Assembly (NCBI GenBank): GCA_963933975.1
Contig: CAWVWE010000009.1
Location: 12,449-76,448 of the forward strand
Source: UBA10364 sp905182675
GTDB lineage: Bacteria; Bacteroidota; Bacteroidia; Flavobacteriales; Schleiferiaceae
Direction: 5' to 3'
DNA: 64,000 nucleotides
In this document: positions 8,050-17,886 of the stretch, one piece after another
Numbering within the stretch: position 1 is the first letter of the stretch
Layout: each line of letters begins with the position of its first letter
The notes under the pieces: model-generated
Told to the model about the DNA's origin: nothing
The model's input: only the letters and a program-made list of their open reading frames with translations
The model's database searches: none
Made by a program: the position numbers and the translations under genes

Positions 8050-10452
8050 TTAGCGTAAAATGCTCATTGACCTAGAGAGGTCATTAATGCGTATTGTATA
8101 CACTCCGTTGGGAACGGTTTTAATAGATAATTCTACGGAACCTTGATTTACAGTTAGAACTCTTGACAGTGCAAGCACCCCATTGGTTTCAAATATTTGT
8201 ACGCTTGCGACATTCAATTCTGGTTGAAAACCATCTATTCTTATGAGGTCTTGACTTGGGTTGGGATATATTCTTATTTGACGCTCTGATGCGCCCTCCA
8301 TGCCTAAACCGTATTTGGCTTTACCAATTCGATAAAACCCACTAAGCAACTGTGGGGTAAAAGTCAAATTACCGACTCCAAAGTTTCCTACGGTTTGATT
8401 TGTTACATTACCTAAGGCAATGCCTGCACTAGGGAGCTCCCCGGTTTTGAAATAACATAGGGTTAGTGAGTCCCCAGAAATATTCGCTAGATCGTAGTCA
8501 AGTCCCCCTTGATTTTGGTTTTTGTTGTATTTGATCGTTACTTCAAAAGGTAGGGTCGTGGATGTTCCCAATGGAGGGTTATGACTTCCTTCGTACCCAA
8601 TAAAGTATACATGATTAGATCCAATTTCACCGGAGGCGCTATACATACCTTCAGTGCGATGGTGCCATACATAGAACCTTCCATTGAGGTTATTTGGATT
8701 TCCCGTTGGAGTGATTTTTACCCCCGTGTTCGCTAAGGTTTTAGTACCTGTTAATTCCGACCATTCAAATGAATCATAGACTGAGGCTCCTAAGGACTCT
8801 GCACTGTCATTCACACTCAACCAATCAGCACCGCTTTGAAGATCTTGTGTTCCTTGGTAATTAGCAGGGAAATCACCAGAATACCCTAAAAAAACTTTAC
8901 CCTGGTGGCCTGAATTATAGCTGTGTTTATAAAGCCATATTGGAGTCGATTTCCCTTGTGCAGATGCCCCGTTGGGTACATTGCTTTGAATTCGATGTAA
9001 TCTAATAGGCTGTTGTCCAGATGTAAATGAATTTTTTTTATGCGGAATGATGCTGTGGTATCCTGGCGTGTAAATCCAATCCAACCAAAACTCAGTTAAG
9101 TTTATTCCAGTTGCAGTCTCTAACGTTTGCTTGAAACTATCCACATCATAGTTGCCATACGTCTGTAACGCAATAAGCTGTCTCATTCCATGAGAAAATA
9201 GCGAATCTCCAAGATATTCTCTTAAGTTGTGTGCTACCATAGCGCCTTTTTGATAGGTGTGCATACCGTAAGTTTGATCCTGATTGACGCCACTTAACGC
9301 AAGATGACCTCCATCACTTAAAGCAGCCTGCTTTAATACGACGCCTTGATTTTTTTGTACGGTGTTGACATATTTCGATCGACCATAGATCTTTTCCTCA
9401 TAAAAGTGTGACCCAAACTCAGCGAACCCTTCGTTAATCCACATGTCTTGTGCCGTTGAGGTGGTGATTGCATTACCAAACCACATATGGGCGAGCTCAT
9501 GTGCGATGATATCTTCTCCGTTGAGGTTAATATTTGCCAATGTTCGCGGTAAGTGAATCATTCCGGCATGCTCCATAGCACCGGTGATGGTAAGTGCATA
9601 ACCCACCTTTTCGAATGGGTACGGACCAAACTCATTAACAAAAGCATCGAAGATGTCATTCAGATGAATAAACCCTGCACTCATATTAGCGGTGTCTTGA
9701 GCTCTGCCATAAATTTCAAAAGGTATACCTCCATGCGTCCAACTCTGTCTGTGGTAGTCAGAAACTGCTACACTTACGAGGTACGAGGGTAGTGGCGCCT
9801 GGCCTTTCCAATGCCATATTAAATCTCCTGTAATGAGTGTATCTACGTTACTTAGTATTCCGTTACTCACACCAACCTTACTACTTGAGGTGATAATATT
9901 CATTTCTTCAAGAACGCATTTTTCAATAAAATTGTCAAAGCAGGGAAAAACACTTCGTCCGTAAACATGCGGATTCGCAGCGAAACCAACACCTAAGTTA
10001 TAGTCGTAGGCGCCGTCATGATGCATGCCGCCCCATCCACTGGCGTCTTCTGTTGTGTTCCCATGATAGTAAATGGTCCAATTCAATGAATCTCCAGCTA
10101 GCGCAGTATCTGAAACGATGAGATGCTCACCGGACTGGTTGAACAATAATGGCCCATACATGGAAACCACACTATCCACTGTAAATCCAAGGAGGTCGAA
10201 GCGCAGTTGAGTGAAATTTATAGTAACACCTATTTGATATTCCGCTTTTCCGATGAGCTGAGCGTTGCCGAACCCTCTTGTATCTATATCAAGCTTTAAA
10301 GATTGAAGATCGGCGGTATCTGACCTTGAGTTATAGTCAATAGGTGTGGTCGATTGGTAAACAGGTGCAAACTTGTTGTTTTGACAATTGAACTGTCCAC
10401 TAACAGCAAGGTTAGCCAGTATTAGTACAGCAAGTAAGACTTGTCTCATCAT
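8050..10452 (-). CDS. T9SS-exported M1-family metallopeptidase
   Basis: A zinc aminopeptidase-like enzyme (gluzincin, peptidase M1), 800 residues, exported and probably surface-bound or released. Residues 1-19 form a signal peptide. Residues 291-295 are GAMEH, the M1 'GAMEN' substrate-binding motif with the last residue changed. H318, E319, H322 and E341 make the HExxH-x18-E zinc site ('HELAHMWFG...NEGFAE'). The C-terminal 80 residues are a T9SS type A sorting domain starting 'IRIYPNPSQDLIRIDGF'. The domain between about 470 and 700 is a beta-rich region without a clear name. It lies three bases after rlmB and is probably co-transcribed from ung. It likely digests external peptides for nutrition. 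Confidence 0.9.
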   Translation of the reverse strand: MMRQVLLAVLILANLAVSGQFNCQNNKFAPVYQSTTPIDYNSRSDTADLQSLKLDIDTRGFGNAQLIGKAEYQIGVTINFTQLRFDLLGFTVDSVVSMYGPLLFNQSGEHLIVSDTALAGDSLNWTIYYHGNTTEDASGWGGMHHDGAYDYNLGVGFAANPHVYGRSVFPCFDNFIEKCVLEEMNIITSSSKVGVSNGILSNVDTLITGDLIWHWKGQAPLPSYLVSVAVSDYHRQSWTHGGIPFEIYGRAQDTANMSAGFIHLNDIFDAFVNEFGPYPFEKVGYALTITGAMEHAGMIHLPRTLANINLNGEDIIAHELAHMWFGNAITTSTAQDMWINEGFAEFGSHFYEEKIYGRSKYVNTVQKNQGVVLKQAALSDGGHLALSGVNQDQTYGMHTYQKGAMVAHNLREYLGDSLFSHGMRQLIALQTYGNYDVDSFKQTLETATGINLTEFWLDWIYTPGYHSIIPHKKNSFTSGQQPIRLHRIQSNVPNGASAQGKSTPIWLYKHSYNSGHQGKVFLGYSGDFPANYQGTQDLQSGADWLSVNDSAESLGASVYDSFEWSELTGTKTLANTGVKITPTGNPNNLNGRFYVWHHRTEGMYSASGEIGSNHVYFIGYEGSHNPPLGTSTTLPFEVTIKYNKNQNQGGLDYDLANISGDSLTLCYFKTGELPSAGIALGNVTNQTVGNFGVGNLTFTPQLLSGFYRIGKAKYGLGMEGASERQIRIYPNPSQDLIRIDGFQPELNVASVQIFETNGVLALSRVLTVNQGSVELSIKTVPNGVYTIRINDLSRSMSILR

Positions 10453-10455
10453 TCC

Positions 10456-11193
10456 CTAGGCTTTTCTTTGACGTACCGCCTCATAAAGCAGCACACCTGT
10501 AGCTACACTTACGTTTAAAGAATTGATTTGCCCGGACATTGGAATTAAGGCTTGGGCGTCAGAAAGCTGAATTAAACTCTTGTGAACACCAGTTTCTTCA
10601 TTTCCCATGATTAACATACATCCCTCCATAAATGGAGCTGCATACATGTCCGTCTCTGATTTCTCAGTAGCAGCTATTACTTTTAACCCTAAGCTTTGTG
10701 CTAAAAATAAGGCATCCTTCATATGGGCGACTTTACATACTGGTACTTCAAGTAGCGCACCCGTTGAGGTTCTAATCGCATCAGCACTTACTGGTGCGCT
10801 GTCGTTCTTCGGAATCACAATAGCATCAACCCCGCAGCAGTCAGCTGTCCGCGCGATAGCTCCAAAATTTCTCACATCGGTAATTCGGTCAAGTGCTAAA
10901 ATTAAGGGTATCCTTCCTTGTTCCTGTGCAGCAACTACGATTTCCTCTAAGTCGAAAAAATCAATAGGGCTCAGGTAGGCAACAGCACCTTGATGATTCC
11001 CTCTGGTAACTCTGTCGAGTTTTTCTATCGGAACATATTTAGGCTCAATGCCAGCATCTCTTAGTGTGCCTTCAAGTTGAGCGTATAAAGATCCACTAAG
11101 TCCCTTTTGAAGGAATACTTTTTCAATGGTCTGGTTGTCTTGAACTGCCTGAAGAATAGGACGTAGTCCGTAGATAAGTTGATCGTTTGCCAT
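10456..11193 (-). CDS. rlmB: 23S rRNA (guanosine-2'-O-)-methyltransferase, TrmH/RlmB family
   Basis: A SPOUT-class enzyme that methylates the 2'-OH of a guanosine (G2251 in E. coli) in 23S rRNA. It has 245 residues. The N-terminal substrate-binding domain starts 'LIYGLRPILQAVQ'. The SPOUT knot motifs follow: 'RNFGAIARTADCCGVDAIVIPK', 'MGNEETGVHKSLI' and 'IPMSGQINSLNVSVATGVLLYE'. The last two form the trefoil knot and SAM pocket. It starts two bases after the rmuC stop, so the two are very likely one transcript. Confidence 0.92.
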   Translation of the reverse strand: MANDQLIYGLRPILQAVQDNQTIEKVFLQKGLSGSLYAQLEGTLRDAGIEPKYVPIEKLDRVTRGNHQGAVAYLSPIDFFDLEEIVVAAQEQGRIPLILALDRITDVRNFGAIARTADCCGVDAIVIPKNDSAPVSADAIRTSTGALLEVPVCKVAHMKDALFLAQSLGLKVIAATEKSETDMYAAPFMEGCMLIMGNEETGVHKSLIQLSDAQALIPMSGQINSLNVSVATGVLLYEAVRQRKA

Positions 11194-11195
11194 GT

Positions 11196-12587
11196 TTACT
11201 GTTCTGAGGATTTATCCTCAATTTTTTTATCTGAATATTCACCTAGATCTGCACGATCTACTAATCTATTGTCTAATTCTTTTTTAGTCTTACTTCCCAA
11301 CTTTTTTAGTCTTTCAACTTGTGAAATCAGGTTGCCTCTACCTTCTACCATTTTATTCATAGTGTCTTGGTAAGTATTTTGTGCTGTTTTGAATTGCTGA
11401 CCTAATCGTGTGAGGTCTTCACTAAGTCCAACAAATTTATCATAAAGTTTTCCTCCAGCCTCTGCAATTTCGATCACATTTTTGGTCTGTTTCTCTTGGC
11501 GCCAAGCCATAGCGATCGTCTTTAGTGTCGCCAGCAACGTAGAAGTGGAAACCAAGATTATTTTTCGCGAAAAGGCATACTCATATAAACCACCATCAAA
11601 CTTTGTGGCCTCCATAAAAGCAGCTTCGATTGGAATAAATAATAAAACAAACTCGGGAGTATCACCTCCATAAAGTTGTGGGTAATCTTTTTCACCCAGC
11701 CCCTTAATATGGTTTTGAATACTAACCACCAGTGCCTTCATACTGGATTGAGCTGATTCATCATTCTCGGCATTGACATGATTGTCCCATGACACAAGGC
11801 TTACCTTAGAATCAATGATGATTTTTTTGTTTTCGGGCAGTTGAATAATTACATCAGGCTGAAGCCTTCTCCCATCTGCCGTAGTTTCACTGTTTTGAAC
11901 GAAGTACTCTTTATCTTTTCCTAGGCCACTCATTTCTAGTGCACGCTCTAGGACAAATTCCCCCCAGTTGCCCTGTTTCTTGGTGTCTCCTCGCAAAGCC
12001 TTGGCCAATCCACTCGCTTCTGCAGATAGTTGAGAATTCATATTTTGAAGCGTTTGAATATTAGCCATCAAGGCACTTGTATTTTTGAGCTCCTCTTTAT
12101 GACTTTCCTTCACAGTACTCTCAAAGTCGGATAGCTTTTGTTTAAAAGGAGCTAAAAGTTTTTCTAAAGCTTCTGAATTGGTCGCTTTAAACTGGGTTGA
12201 TTTCTCTTCAAGTACTTGACTGGCTAGAACCTTAAACTCATTAGTCATTTGCTCTTTTGCTTCAGCAGCTTCTTTCTTTTGAGCCTCAAAAGTATTTTTT
12301 TGATGAAGTAATTTTTCTTGGGTAGCTGATAATTCAGCGCTTAGTGAGCTATGGTTTTTAGCACTCTGTATTTGAACGTTCTTGAGCTCTTCTTCAGATT
12401 TACGAAGTGCATCTTCGGTCTTCTCCAGTTTTATTTTCGAGTCCTCCAATTGACTTTGGATCCAACCGGGCAGTTCATTAACGTTAAAGCCTGTCGGTTT
12501 ACTTTTTGATGTCCTGTTTTGACGAAGCAGAAAAAAAGCGACTAGCGCGATGTTTAAAACCAAAAAATAGATCCATGGATCACTCAT
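11196..12587 (-). CDS. rmuC: DNA recombination protein RmuC
   Basis: 463 residues. A single N-terminal membrane helix ('YFLVLNIALVAFFLL') is followed by a long coiled coil (about residues 45-200, rich in E, K and Q heptads). Then comes the conserved RmuC domain ('KQGNWGEFVLERALEMSGL', 'QPDVIIQLPENKKIIIDSKVSL', 'FIPIEAAFMEA', 'IILVSTSTLLATLKTIAMAWRQE'). The domain is related to restriction-endonuclease-like folds, and RmuC limits DNA inversions and protects against some mobile DNA. It sits 20 bases after ung in the same orientation. Confidence 0.92.
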   Translation of the reverse strand: MSDPWIYFLVLNIALVAFFLLRQNRTSKSKPTGFNVNELPGWIQSQLEDSKIKLEKTEDALRKSEEELKNVQIQSAKNHSSLSAELSATQEKLLHQKNTFEAQKKEAAEAKEQMTNEFKVLASQVLEEKSTQFKATNSEALEKLLAPFKQKLSDFESTVKESHKEELKNTSALMANIQTLQNMNSQLSAEASGLAKALRGDTKKQGNWGEFVLERALEMSGLGKDKEYFVQNSETTADGRRLQPDVIIQLPENKKIIIDSKVSLVSWDNHVNAENDESAQSSMKALVVSIQNHIKGLGEKDYPQLYGGDTPEFVLLFIPIEAAFMEATKFDGGLYEYAFSRKIILVSTSTLLATLKTIAMAWRQEKQTKNVIEIAEAGGKLYDKFVGLSEDLTRLGQQFKTAQNTYQDTMNKMVEGRGNLISQVERLKKLGSKTKKELDNRLVDRADLGEYSDKKIEDKSSEQ

Positions 12588-12607
12588 GTAAGTTGTTGTT
12601 TATCAGT

Positions 12608-13327
12608 TTAAAACAAGGTTTTTTGTTCGTAAGTGGGCAGTGCCCAATGTACGACTTCTAGGCCTCTTTTTTTACGTTCTGCGTTAAATCTTGAGAAAGG
12701 CTTCGACCCGTAAAACCCTCTGTATACACTCAGGGGCGAGGGGTGGGGGGTATTTATGAGAATTGGATGTTTGATGTCAAGTTCCATGATCACTTTTTCA
12801 GCTAACCTTAGTGCAGGCATGCCAAAACAAATAAATCCTGCATCTGGCTGATGTTCTAGAACAAATTTTATTGAATTTAAGGTGAATTCCTCCCAGCCCT
12901 TTTTCGCATGTGAACCAGGCCTTGACTCTTCGACCGTTAGTACCGTATTGAGTAAAAGCACACCATTTTTAGCCCAATTACTCAGGTCACCGTTCATTGG
13001 ATCCTGTTCGCTTAAATCATCACAATATTCCTTGAATATATTCTTTAATGAAGGCGGTATTTTACTTTGCGGAGATACGCTAAAGGAAAGTCCGTTGGCC
13101 TGTCCAGCCCCGTGATAAGGATCTTGACCTACTAGAATACATTTCACATTTGTTGGCCTACAATTTGCATAGGCACTTAAGATTGAATCCACCTTGGGAT
13201 AGATGTTTTTGTTGGCGTATTCAGTCGTTAAAAAGTCCTCCAGATCTCTTAGATACGACTTGTTTTGCTCTCCTTTGAAAAACTCATTCCAAGATTTAGG
13301 CACTATTGTGGAAAGGAATGTGCTCAT
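12608..13327 (-). CDS. ung: Uracil-DNA glycosylase
   Basis: Removes uracil from DNA at the first step of base-excision repair. It contains the family-1 water-activating motif 'GQDPYHGAGQANGLSFSV' with the catalytic Asp, and the Leu-intercalation loop 'NTPHPSPLSVYRGF' with the catalytic His. I use the ATG at 13327 (239 aa, 'MSTFLSTIVPKSWNEFF'). A reading frame 15 codons longer exists, but that extension has no family similarity and reaches toward the divergent lipoprotein gene. This is the first gene of a minus-strand run ung-rmuC-rlmB-M1 peptidase-small protein. Confidence 0.93.
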   Translation of the reverse strand: MSTFLSTIVPKSWNEFFKGEQNKSYLRDLEDFLTTEYANKNIYPKVDSILSAYANCRPTNVKCILVGQDPYHGAGQANGLSFSVSPQSKIPPSLKNIFKEYCDDLSEQDPMNGDLSNWAKNGVLLLNTVLTVEESRPGSHAKKGWEEFTLNSIKFVLEHQPDAGFICFGMPALRLAEKVIMELDIKHPILINTPHPSPLSVYRGFYGSKPFSRFNAERKKRGLEVVHWALPTYEQKTLF

Positions 13328-13398
13328 TGAGTAAGAAGTTTGGTCTACGAACGTTATTTTTACAATTCGCAATTTAAGTAAAACGCAAGTTTTAAACT

Positions 13399-13518
13399 AT
13401 GAAAAAGGTAATATCCATTGCGGTTGTGATCGTTGCAACCTTAGCACTCACTTCTTGTGGCACGGCTGAAAAATGTCCATCTTATTCTCATGTTGAGCTT
13501 CCTGCGCAACAGGGATAA
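13399..13518 (+). CDS. Small lipoprotein (39 aa)
   Basis: A short gene with a full lipoprotein signal: MKK start, a hydrophobic core and the lipobox 'LALTSC' with Cys at about residue 22. The mature part is only about 18 residues ('CGTAEKCPSYSHVELPAQQG') with a second cysteine. Very short lipoproteins of this shape occur in Bacteroidetes, but the function is unknown. The last 29 bases overlap the start of the ytxJ-like gene in another frame, suggesting coupled translation. It diverges from ung over a 71-base gap. Confidence 0.6.
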   Translation: MKKVISIAVVIVATLALTSCGTAEKCPSYSHVELPAQQG

Positions 13519-13879
13519 GAACCAGGAGTCCAGAGTTGGACTTCCTTTTGTATACCCGCAATCCTTTGAGGAATTCGCGGGTATTCTTGGTTATAAAGGG
13601 ACTACTTTCATTTACAAACATAGCACCAGGTGCAGTGTTAGTTTATTCGCTATGAAACGACTCTTAACAGTGGATGCGGAAGAAGGGGAACAATGGGTGT
13701 ATATAGATGTTATAAACCAAAGAGCTCTTTCCTTAGCCTTGGCGGAGGATTTAAACGTGCAACACCAAAGTCCACAGTTGTTAGCGATTAAAGAAGGACG
13801 TGTTCACGCACACGCTTCTCATCAAGACGTGAACGAGGATACAATTGACATTTGGCGCAAAAGCTTGGCTCAAGCGTGA
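13490..13879 (+). CDS. ytxJ: Bacillithiol-system redox protein, YtxJ-like
   Basis: A thioredoxin-fold protein of the YtxJ family (monothiol bacilliredoxin-like), 129 residues from the ATG at 13490. The core is 'FIYKHSTRCSVSLFAMKRL', which matches the family's 'FKHSTRCxxSxxA' active-site motif with one cysteine. It continues with 'WVYIDVINQRALSLALAEDLNVQHQSPQLLAIKEGR', the cis-Pro/substrate side of the fold. A longer frame back to GTG/ATG-like codons near 13457 exists, but those residues are read from inside the lipoprotein gene and do not fit the family. It would release or reduce bacillithiol mixed disulfides. See the YfiT-like gene at 17973 for a second bacillithiol-linked gene. Confidence 0.8.
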   Translation: MLSFLRNRDKNQESRVGLPFVYPQSFEEFAGILGYKGTTFIYKHSTRCSVSLFAMKRLLTVDAEEGEQWVYIDVINQRALSLALAEDLNVQHQSPQLLAIKEGRVHAHASHQDVNEDTIDIWRKSLAQA

Positions 13880-13909
13880 ACAAGAAACTGTTTTTAAGGT
13901 TTTAGAAAT

Positions 13910-14797
13910 ATGGTAGATCAACCCGACGTAAAAATTAAACAAGGAGCAACGCAGCGCGTAAAAAAACCGAAATGGTTGCGCGTGAAGTTGCCAACAGGGG
14001 AGAATTATAAAAATGTCCGTGGTTTAGTAGATAAATACAAGCTTCATACTATTTGTGAATCTGGTCACTGTCCAAACATGGGCGAGTGCTGGGGTGCCGG
14101 TACCGCGACATTCATGATTTTAGGAAATATATGTACGCGCTCTTGTGGTTTCTGTAATGTAGCTACTGGTCGCCCTCTATCTGTAGATTGGGAAGAACCA
14201 GAAAAGGTTGCCCGGAGTGTTAAGCTCATGAAAATCAAACACGCAGTGCTCACCTCTGTGGACAGAGATGATTTGGCAGATGGTGGATCAATTATATGGA
14301 AGGAAACGGTCCATGCTATCAGAAGATTATCGCCAAATACGACCATGGAGACTTTGATACCTGACTTTAAGGGTGAGTTACATAATGTGGACAGAATTAT
14401 AGAAGCGAACCCAGAAATAGTGAGTCACAATATTGAAACTGTTCGTCGACTCACAAGAAAAGTAAGAATTCAGGCTCAATTTGACCGATCATTATCGGTG
14501 CTTAAGTATTTGAAAGAAAAAGGCATTCGGAGAACAAAAAGTGGCATCATGCTGGGCTTGGGTGAAACGGAGGAAGAGGTCTTAGACGCAATGAAGGACC
14601 TGCGTGAAGCAGATGTTGATGTACTAACCATAGGACAATATCTACAGCCTACATCTAAGCATCTTCCTGTTGTTGAGTTTATTACGCCTGAAGTGTTTGA
14701 TAGATTAAAAGAAATTGGATTAAAAATGGGCTTTATTTATGTGGAAAGTGGACCGTTAGTTCGCAGTTCGTATCATGCAGAAAAGCACTTGGTATAA
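13910..14797 (+). CDS. lipA: Lipoyl synthase
   Basis: A radical-SAM enzyme that inserts two sulfurs into protein-bound octanoate to make lipoate. It has 295 residues, normal length. The auxiliary cluster cysteines are in 'CESGHCPNMGECW', the radical-SAM CxxxCxxC is 'CTRSCGFCNV', and the C-terminal 'GPLVRSSYHAEKH' holds the serine that ligates the auxiliary cluster. It is preceded by ytxJ (30-base gap) and followed by a T9SS-exported protein. No lipB or lipoylated-enzyme gene is in the window. Confidence 0.96.
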   Translation: MVDQPDVKIKQGATQRVKKPKWLRVKLPTGENYKNVRGLVDKYKLHTICESGHCPNMGECWGAGTATFMILGNICTRSCGFCNVATGRPLSVDWEEPEKVARSVKLMKIKHAVLTSVDRDDLADGGSIIWKETVHAIRRLSPNTTMETLIPDFKGELHNVDRIIEANPEIVSHNIETVRRLTRKVRIQAQFDRSLSVLKYLKEKGIRRTKSGIMLGLGETEEEVLDAMKDLREADVDVLTIGQYLQPTSKHLPVVEFITPEVFDRLKEIGLKMGFIYVESGPLVRSSYHAEKHLV

Positions 14798-14850
14798 TGG
14801 GGTTTAGGCCTTATTTTTATAAAATAAGAAACAGAGTTACTTAACTACAC

Positions 14851-17800
14851 ATGAAAAAAGGAATACAATTCGCCATTTTAGGCACTCTTTTTACTGCTGC
14901 CGTATTATTACTGACTCCATCAGTAGAGTCAGTTTATCAGCCAAGAATTCAAAACGAGCAAGGTGCCGCTGGTGCCGCTGCTTATTTACATGAATTACGT
15001 GCCAATCAAGTTACTGGTGATGTCAGTCAGGAAGATATATTAAGCGCCATTGAGAGCTTGAAGTATGCACCTGAAAGTTCCTTAGGCCTTTCTTGGGCTG
15101 AACGTGGACCAGATAACCGAGGTGGTAGAACAAGAGGTTTAGCCATAAACCCTACTACTCCTTCAGAAATGTATGCTGGTTCTGTCAGTGGAGGATTATA
15201 CTTTAGCAACACTTCAGGTCTGAGTTGGACCGAGGTTAATCCTGAGCAAGAAAATCTTGCCGTAATGTCCGTGGCATACTCTGTTAACGGAGATGTATAC
15301 TATAGTACAGGTGAGGGGCTTTACAATACTTGGACGACTGGTTATGGTGCGTCTACATCATCTGGGTTCCCTGGTGCTGGTGTTTTTAAGAAAGGTGCTA
15401 ATGAGACTGAATTTAGTCAATTGTCGGCTACAGCAGGTTTCACATCAATCGGTGTGATCGTTACAGATCCATCTGATAATGATGTGCTTTATATGGCTAC
15501 GAGTGCGGGTGTTCGTCGATCAAAGAATGCAGGAACTACATGGGATAATCCTATCACAGGTATAGGTTCTAATGGAACTTGTTGGGATGTTAATATAGAC
15601 GCAGGTGGTAATATTTGGGCAACGCTAGGGGGTAGAATAATCAAATCTACAGATGGATTTGACTCTTGGGTGGAGATCAGTAAAGCTAGCGCGAATTCAA
15701 CAAGTCTGCCGCGCAGTGGTGGACGAGTGATGTTTGCATCTGCTAGAAATGATGCAGATTATGTTTATGCCGTATTTATTACATCATCTAGTGCGTTAGG
15801 TGGAGTTTATCGCACTACGGATGGTGGCGATACTTGGTCTAAAATAGGCCAAAAATCAACTTATTTTGATCCTTTTTGTTCTTCTCAATGTCAAGGGAAG
15901 TATGATTTAGCAATTGGAGTTGACGCCGCAAATAAAAACAGAATCATTGTCGGCGGTATTACCGTTTGGGAATGGGAACAAGGACAAGGTTGGAATCAGG
16001 TAAATGGATTTGGCCCCTTTAATATACATTCTGATAATCATGATGTAGTTTGGCATCCAACGGACAGTATGAAAGTCTATATCGTAAATGACGGTGGTAT
16101 TTATTTCTCTAATAATGCTGGAAATACATGGCAAACGCTCAATAAAAACTATGTAACAACGCAATTCTATAACATTGGTATCTCTGCGGATCGTCATGTA
16201 ATAGGAGGGACCCAGGATAATGGAAGTTTCGTTATGGACGGCTCGGGTAACACACCCAATACTGGACGTAGTTTAGGCGGCGTAGATGGTTTTTCAGGTG
16301 ATGGTGGTTACTCTACCATTTCTTGGCTAGTGCCTAAAATTTATTTCACGGAATATCAACAAGGAAGAATAGGAAGAAGCGAGAATAAGGGTCAATCATT
16401 TAGTTCATTTTGGGACACGCGTTCTGCGGATGGAATTGGTTCATGGATGACCCCTTTCTACTTGCATGAAAATAGCAACGATGTATTGAGCTCAGATTCA
16501 GTACAGTTCAAAGTAATTGAAGCCATACGATCCTTAGGTTTTGCGAATGCCGGTCAAGATACCTTTACCGCAAACATCAAACCTATTCAAGAGAGTGCCT
16601 TGATGAATGCCTCCTCGTTTAGAGTATCCAGTGGAACGTTATTGATCACTTCTGATGCTAATGGAAATCTCAGTGGAGATGGTGTAGGGTCTTTTGATGC
16701 TGCAACGGGTGACTTTACGGTGGTATTTAATAATTCACCGGCAGTAGAAATTATAGCTAAGGTCGATGTGAGTTATGCGAATGGTTCAGAATTGGTTTTA
16801 GGTTCTAATACAAATGGCCTTCCTTTCAAGTATACGCTCTCCAATGGATTAAACATGGGCGACAGTGTCATCGTACAGGATCCTGTAAGCAGTATGTTCA
16901 TTGTAGGTTTTAGTGGCTCAGTTTGGATGACTCGTGGAGCCTTAGATTTTAGTACAACTCCGGTTTGGTATAAACTAGCAAATATTAATGGTACAGCACA
17001 AGCTGTCGAGGTGAGTGCTGATGGAAACTATGCATGGATAGGGACGGAGAGTGGTAGAATTTACCGTATTGCCGGACTTTCAAATGCACGCTCGTACGCT
17101 TCTGCTGATCTTGATAGTGGTCAAGTTGATGTTCAAGTGGACTTGATTCAAACTGTTGCAGGCCGTAGGGTGACCAGTATCTCTGTTGATCCTAATGATA
17201 ATGACCGTGTGTTATTTACTTTAGGTAATTATGGGAACCAGAATTTTGTTTACTACAGCTCTAATGCAACTTCATCTTCTGCAAACTTTATTTCTAAAGA
17301 TGGTAATCTAGGTAACTTCCCGGTTTACTCTTCTACGTTTGATAAGGGTGAAAGCGCGAACGTGATCATAGGAACTGAATTCGGAATTTTCTCGACTGAT
17401 AATATGAATGTAACAAGTCCTTCTTGGAGTACCGATAATTCAGGTCTAGCGAGAGTGCCTGTATTTACTCTAAAACAATACAGAACGAACAAGAGTAGCA
17501 CAAACGATATGGATGTAAAAGAAGGAGATATATTTGCGGGCACCTTTGGCCGTGGTACCTTCCAAACGACTAGTCTAATGACCTCACGTCCAATTAGTGT
17601 GCAAGAGCATAGTGGATTAGATGGTGCTGTTCAGGGAATGAAACTTTTCCCTAATCCAGCTGTAGATTTTACTACCATGGAATTAGACTTGGCTCAAGGG
17701 AGTTATACCGCTGAAGTTGTAGATCTGAACGGTCGTACAATTCAAACAACTTCCATTTACGCCGACGCTTCTGGTCGTCAAGAATTTAAATTGAATGTCA

Positions 17801-17880
17801 CAGGTCTTAGCAATGGTCTATACATCATAGGAATTCAAGGTAAATCAGATTCATATTCAAGATTAATGATCGCTCATTAA
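14851..17880 (+). CDS. T9SS-exported VPS10/sortilin-like beta-propeller protein
   Basis: 1009 residues. An N-terminal signal peptide (about 1-27) precedes a long region of BNR/VPS10-type beta-propeller repeats, seen as repeated 'SxDGGxTW'-like Asp boxes ('KNAGTTWDNP', 'RTTDGGDTWSKIG', 'SNNAGNTWQTLNK'). The middle part (about 550-640) interrupts the blades with a beta-rich insert. The C-terminus ('MKLFPNPAVDFTTMELDL...GLYIIGIQ') is a T9SS type A sorting domain. Such proteins are exported glycan- or protein-binding propellers; a glycosidase role has not been shown by anything visible here. It starts 53 bases after lipA and ends 6 bases before a large palindrome. Confidence 0.85.
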   Translation: MKKGIQFAILGTLFTAAVLLLTPSVESVYQPRIQNEQGAAGAAAYLHELRANQVTGDVSQEDILSAIESLKYAPESSLGLSWAERGPDNRGGRTRGLAINPTTPSEMYAGSVSGGLYFSNTSGLSWTEVNPEQENLAVMSVAYSVNGDVYYSTGEGLYNTWTTGYGASTSSGFPGAGVFKKGANETEFSQLSATAGFTSIGVIVTDPSDNDVLYMATSAGVRRSKNAGTTWDNPITGIGSNGTCWDVNIDAGGNIWATLGGRIIKSTDGFDSWVEISKASANSTSLPRSGGRVMFASARNDADYVYAVFITSSSALGGVYRTTDGGDTWSKIGQKSTYFDPFCSSQCQGKYDLAIGVDAANKNRIIVGGITVWEWEQGQGWNQVNGFGPFNIHSDNHDVVWHPTDSMKVYIVNDGGIYFSNNAGNTWQTLNKNYVTTQFYNIGISADRHVIGGTQDNGSFVMDGSGNTPNTGRSLGGVDGFSGDGGYSTISWLVPKIYFTEYQQGRIGRSENKGQSFSSFWDTRSADGIGSWMTPFYLHENSNDVLSSDSVQFKVIEAIRSLGFANAGQDTFTANIKPIQESALMNASSFRVSSGTLLITSDANGNLSGDGVGSFDAATGDFTVVFNNSPAVEIIAKVDVSYANGSELVLGSNTNGLPFKYTLSNGLNMGDSVIVQDPVSSMFIVGFSGSVWMTRGALDFSTTPVWYKLANINGTAQAVEVSADGNYAWIGTESGRIYRIAGLSNARSYASADLDSGQVDVQVDLIQTVAGRRVTSISVDPNDNDRVLFTLGNYGNQNFVYYSSNATSSSANFISKDGNLGNFPVYSSTFDKGESANVIIGTEFGIFSTDNMNVTSPSWSTDNSGLARVPVFTLKQYRTNKSSTNDMDVKEGDIFAGTFGRGTFQTTSLMTSRPISVQEHSGLDGAVQGMKLFPNPAVDFTTMELDLAQGSYTAEVVDLNGRTIQTTSIYADASGRQEFKLNVTGLSNGLYIIGIQGKSDSYSRLMIAH

Positions 17881-17886
17881 TTCAAC

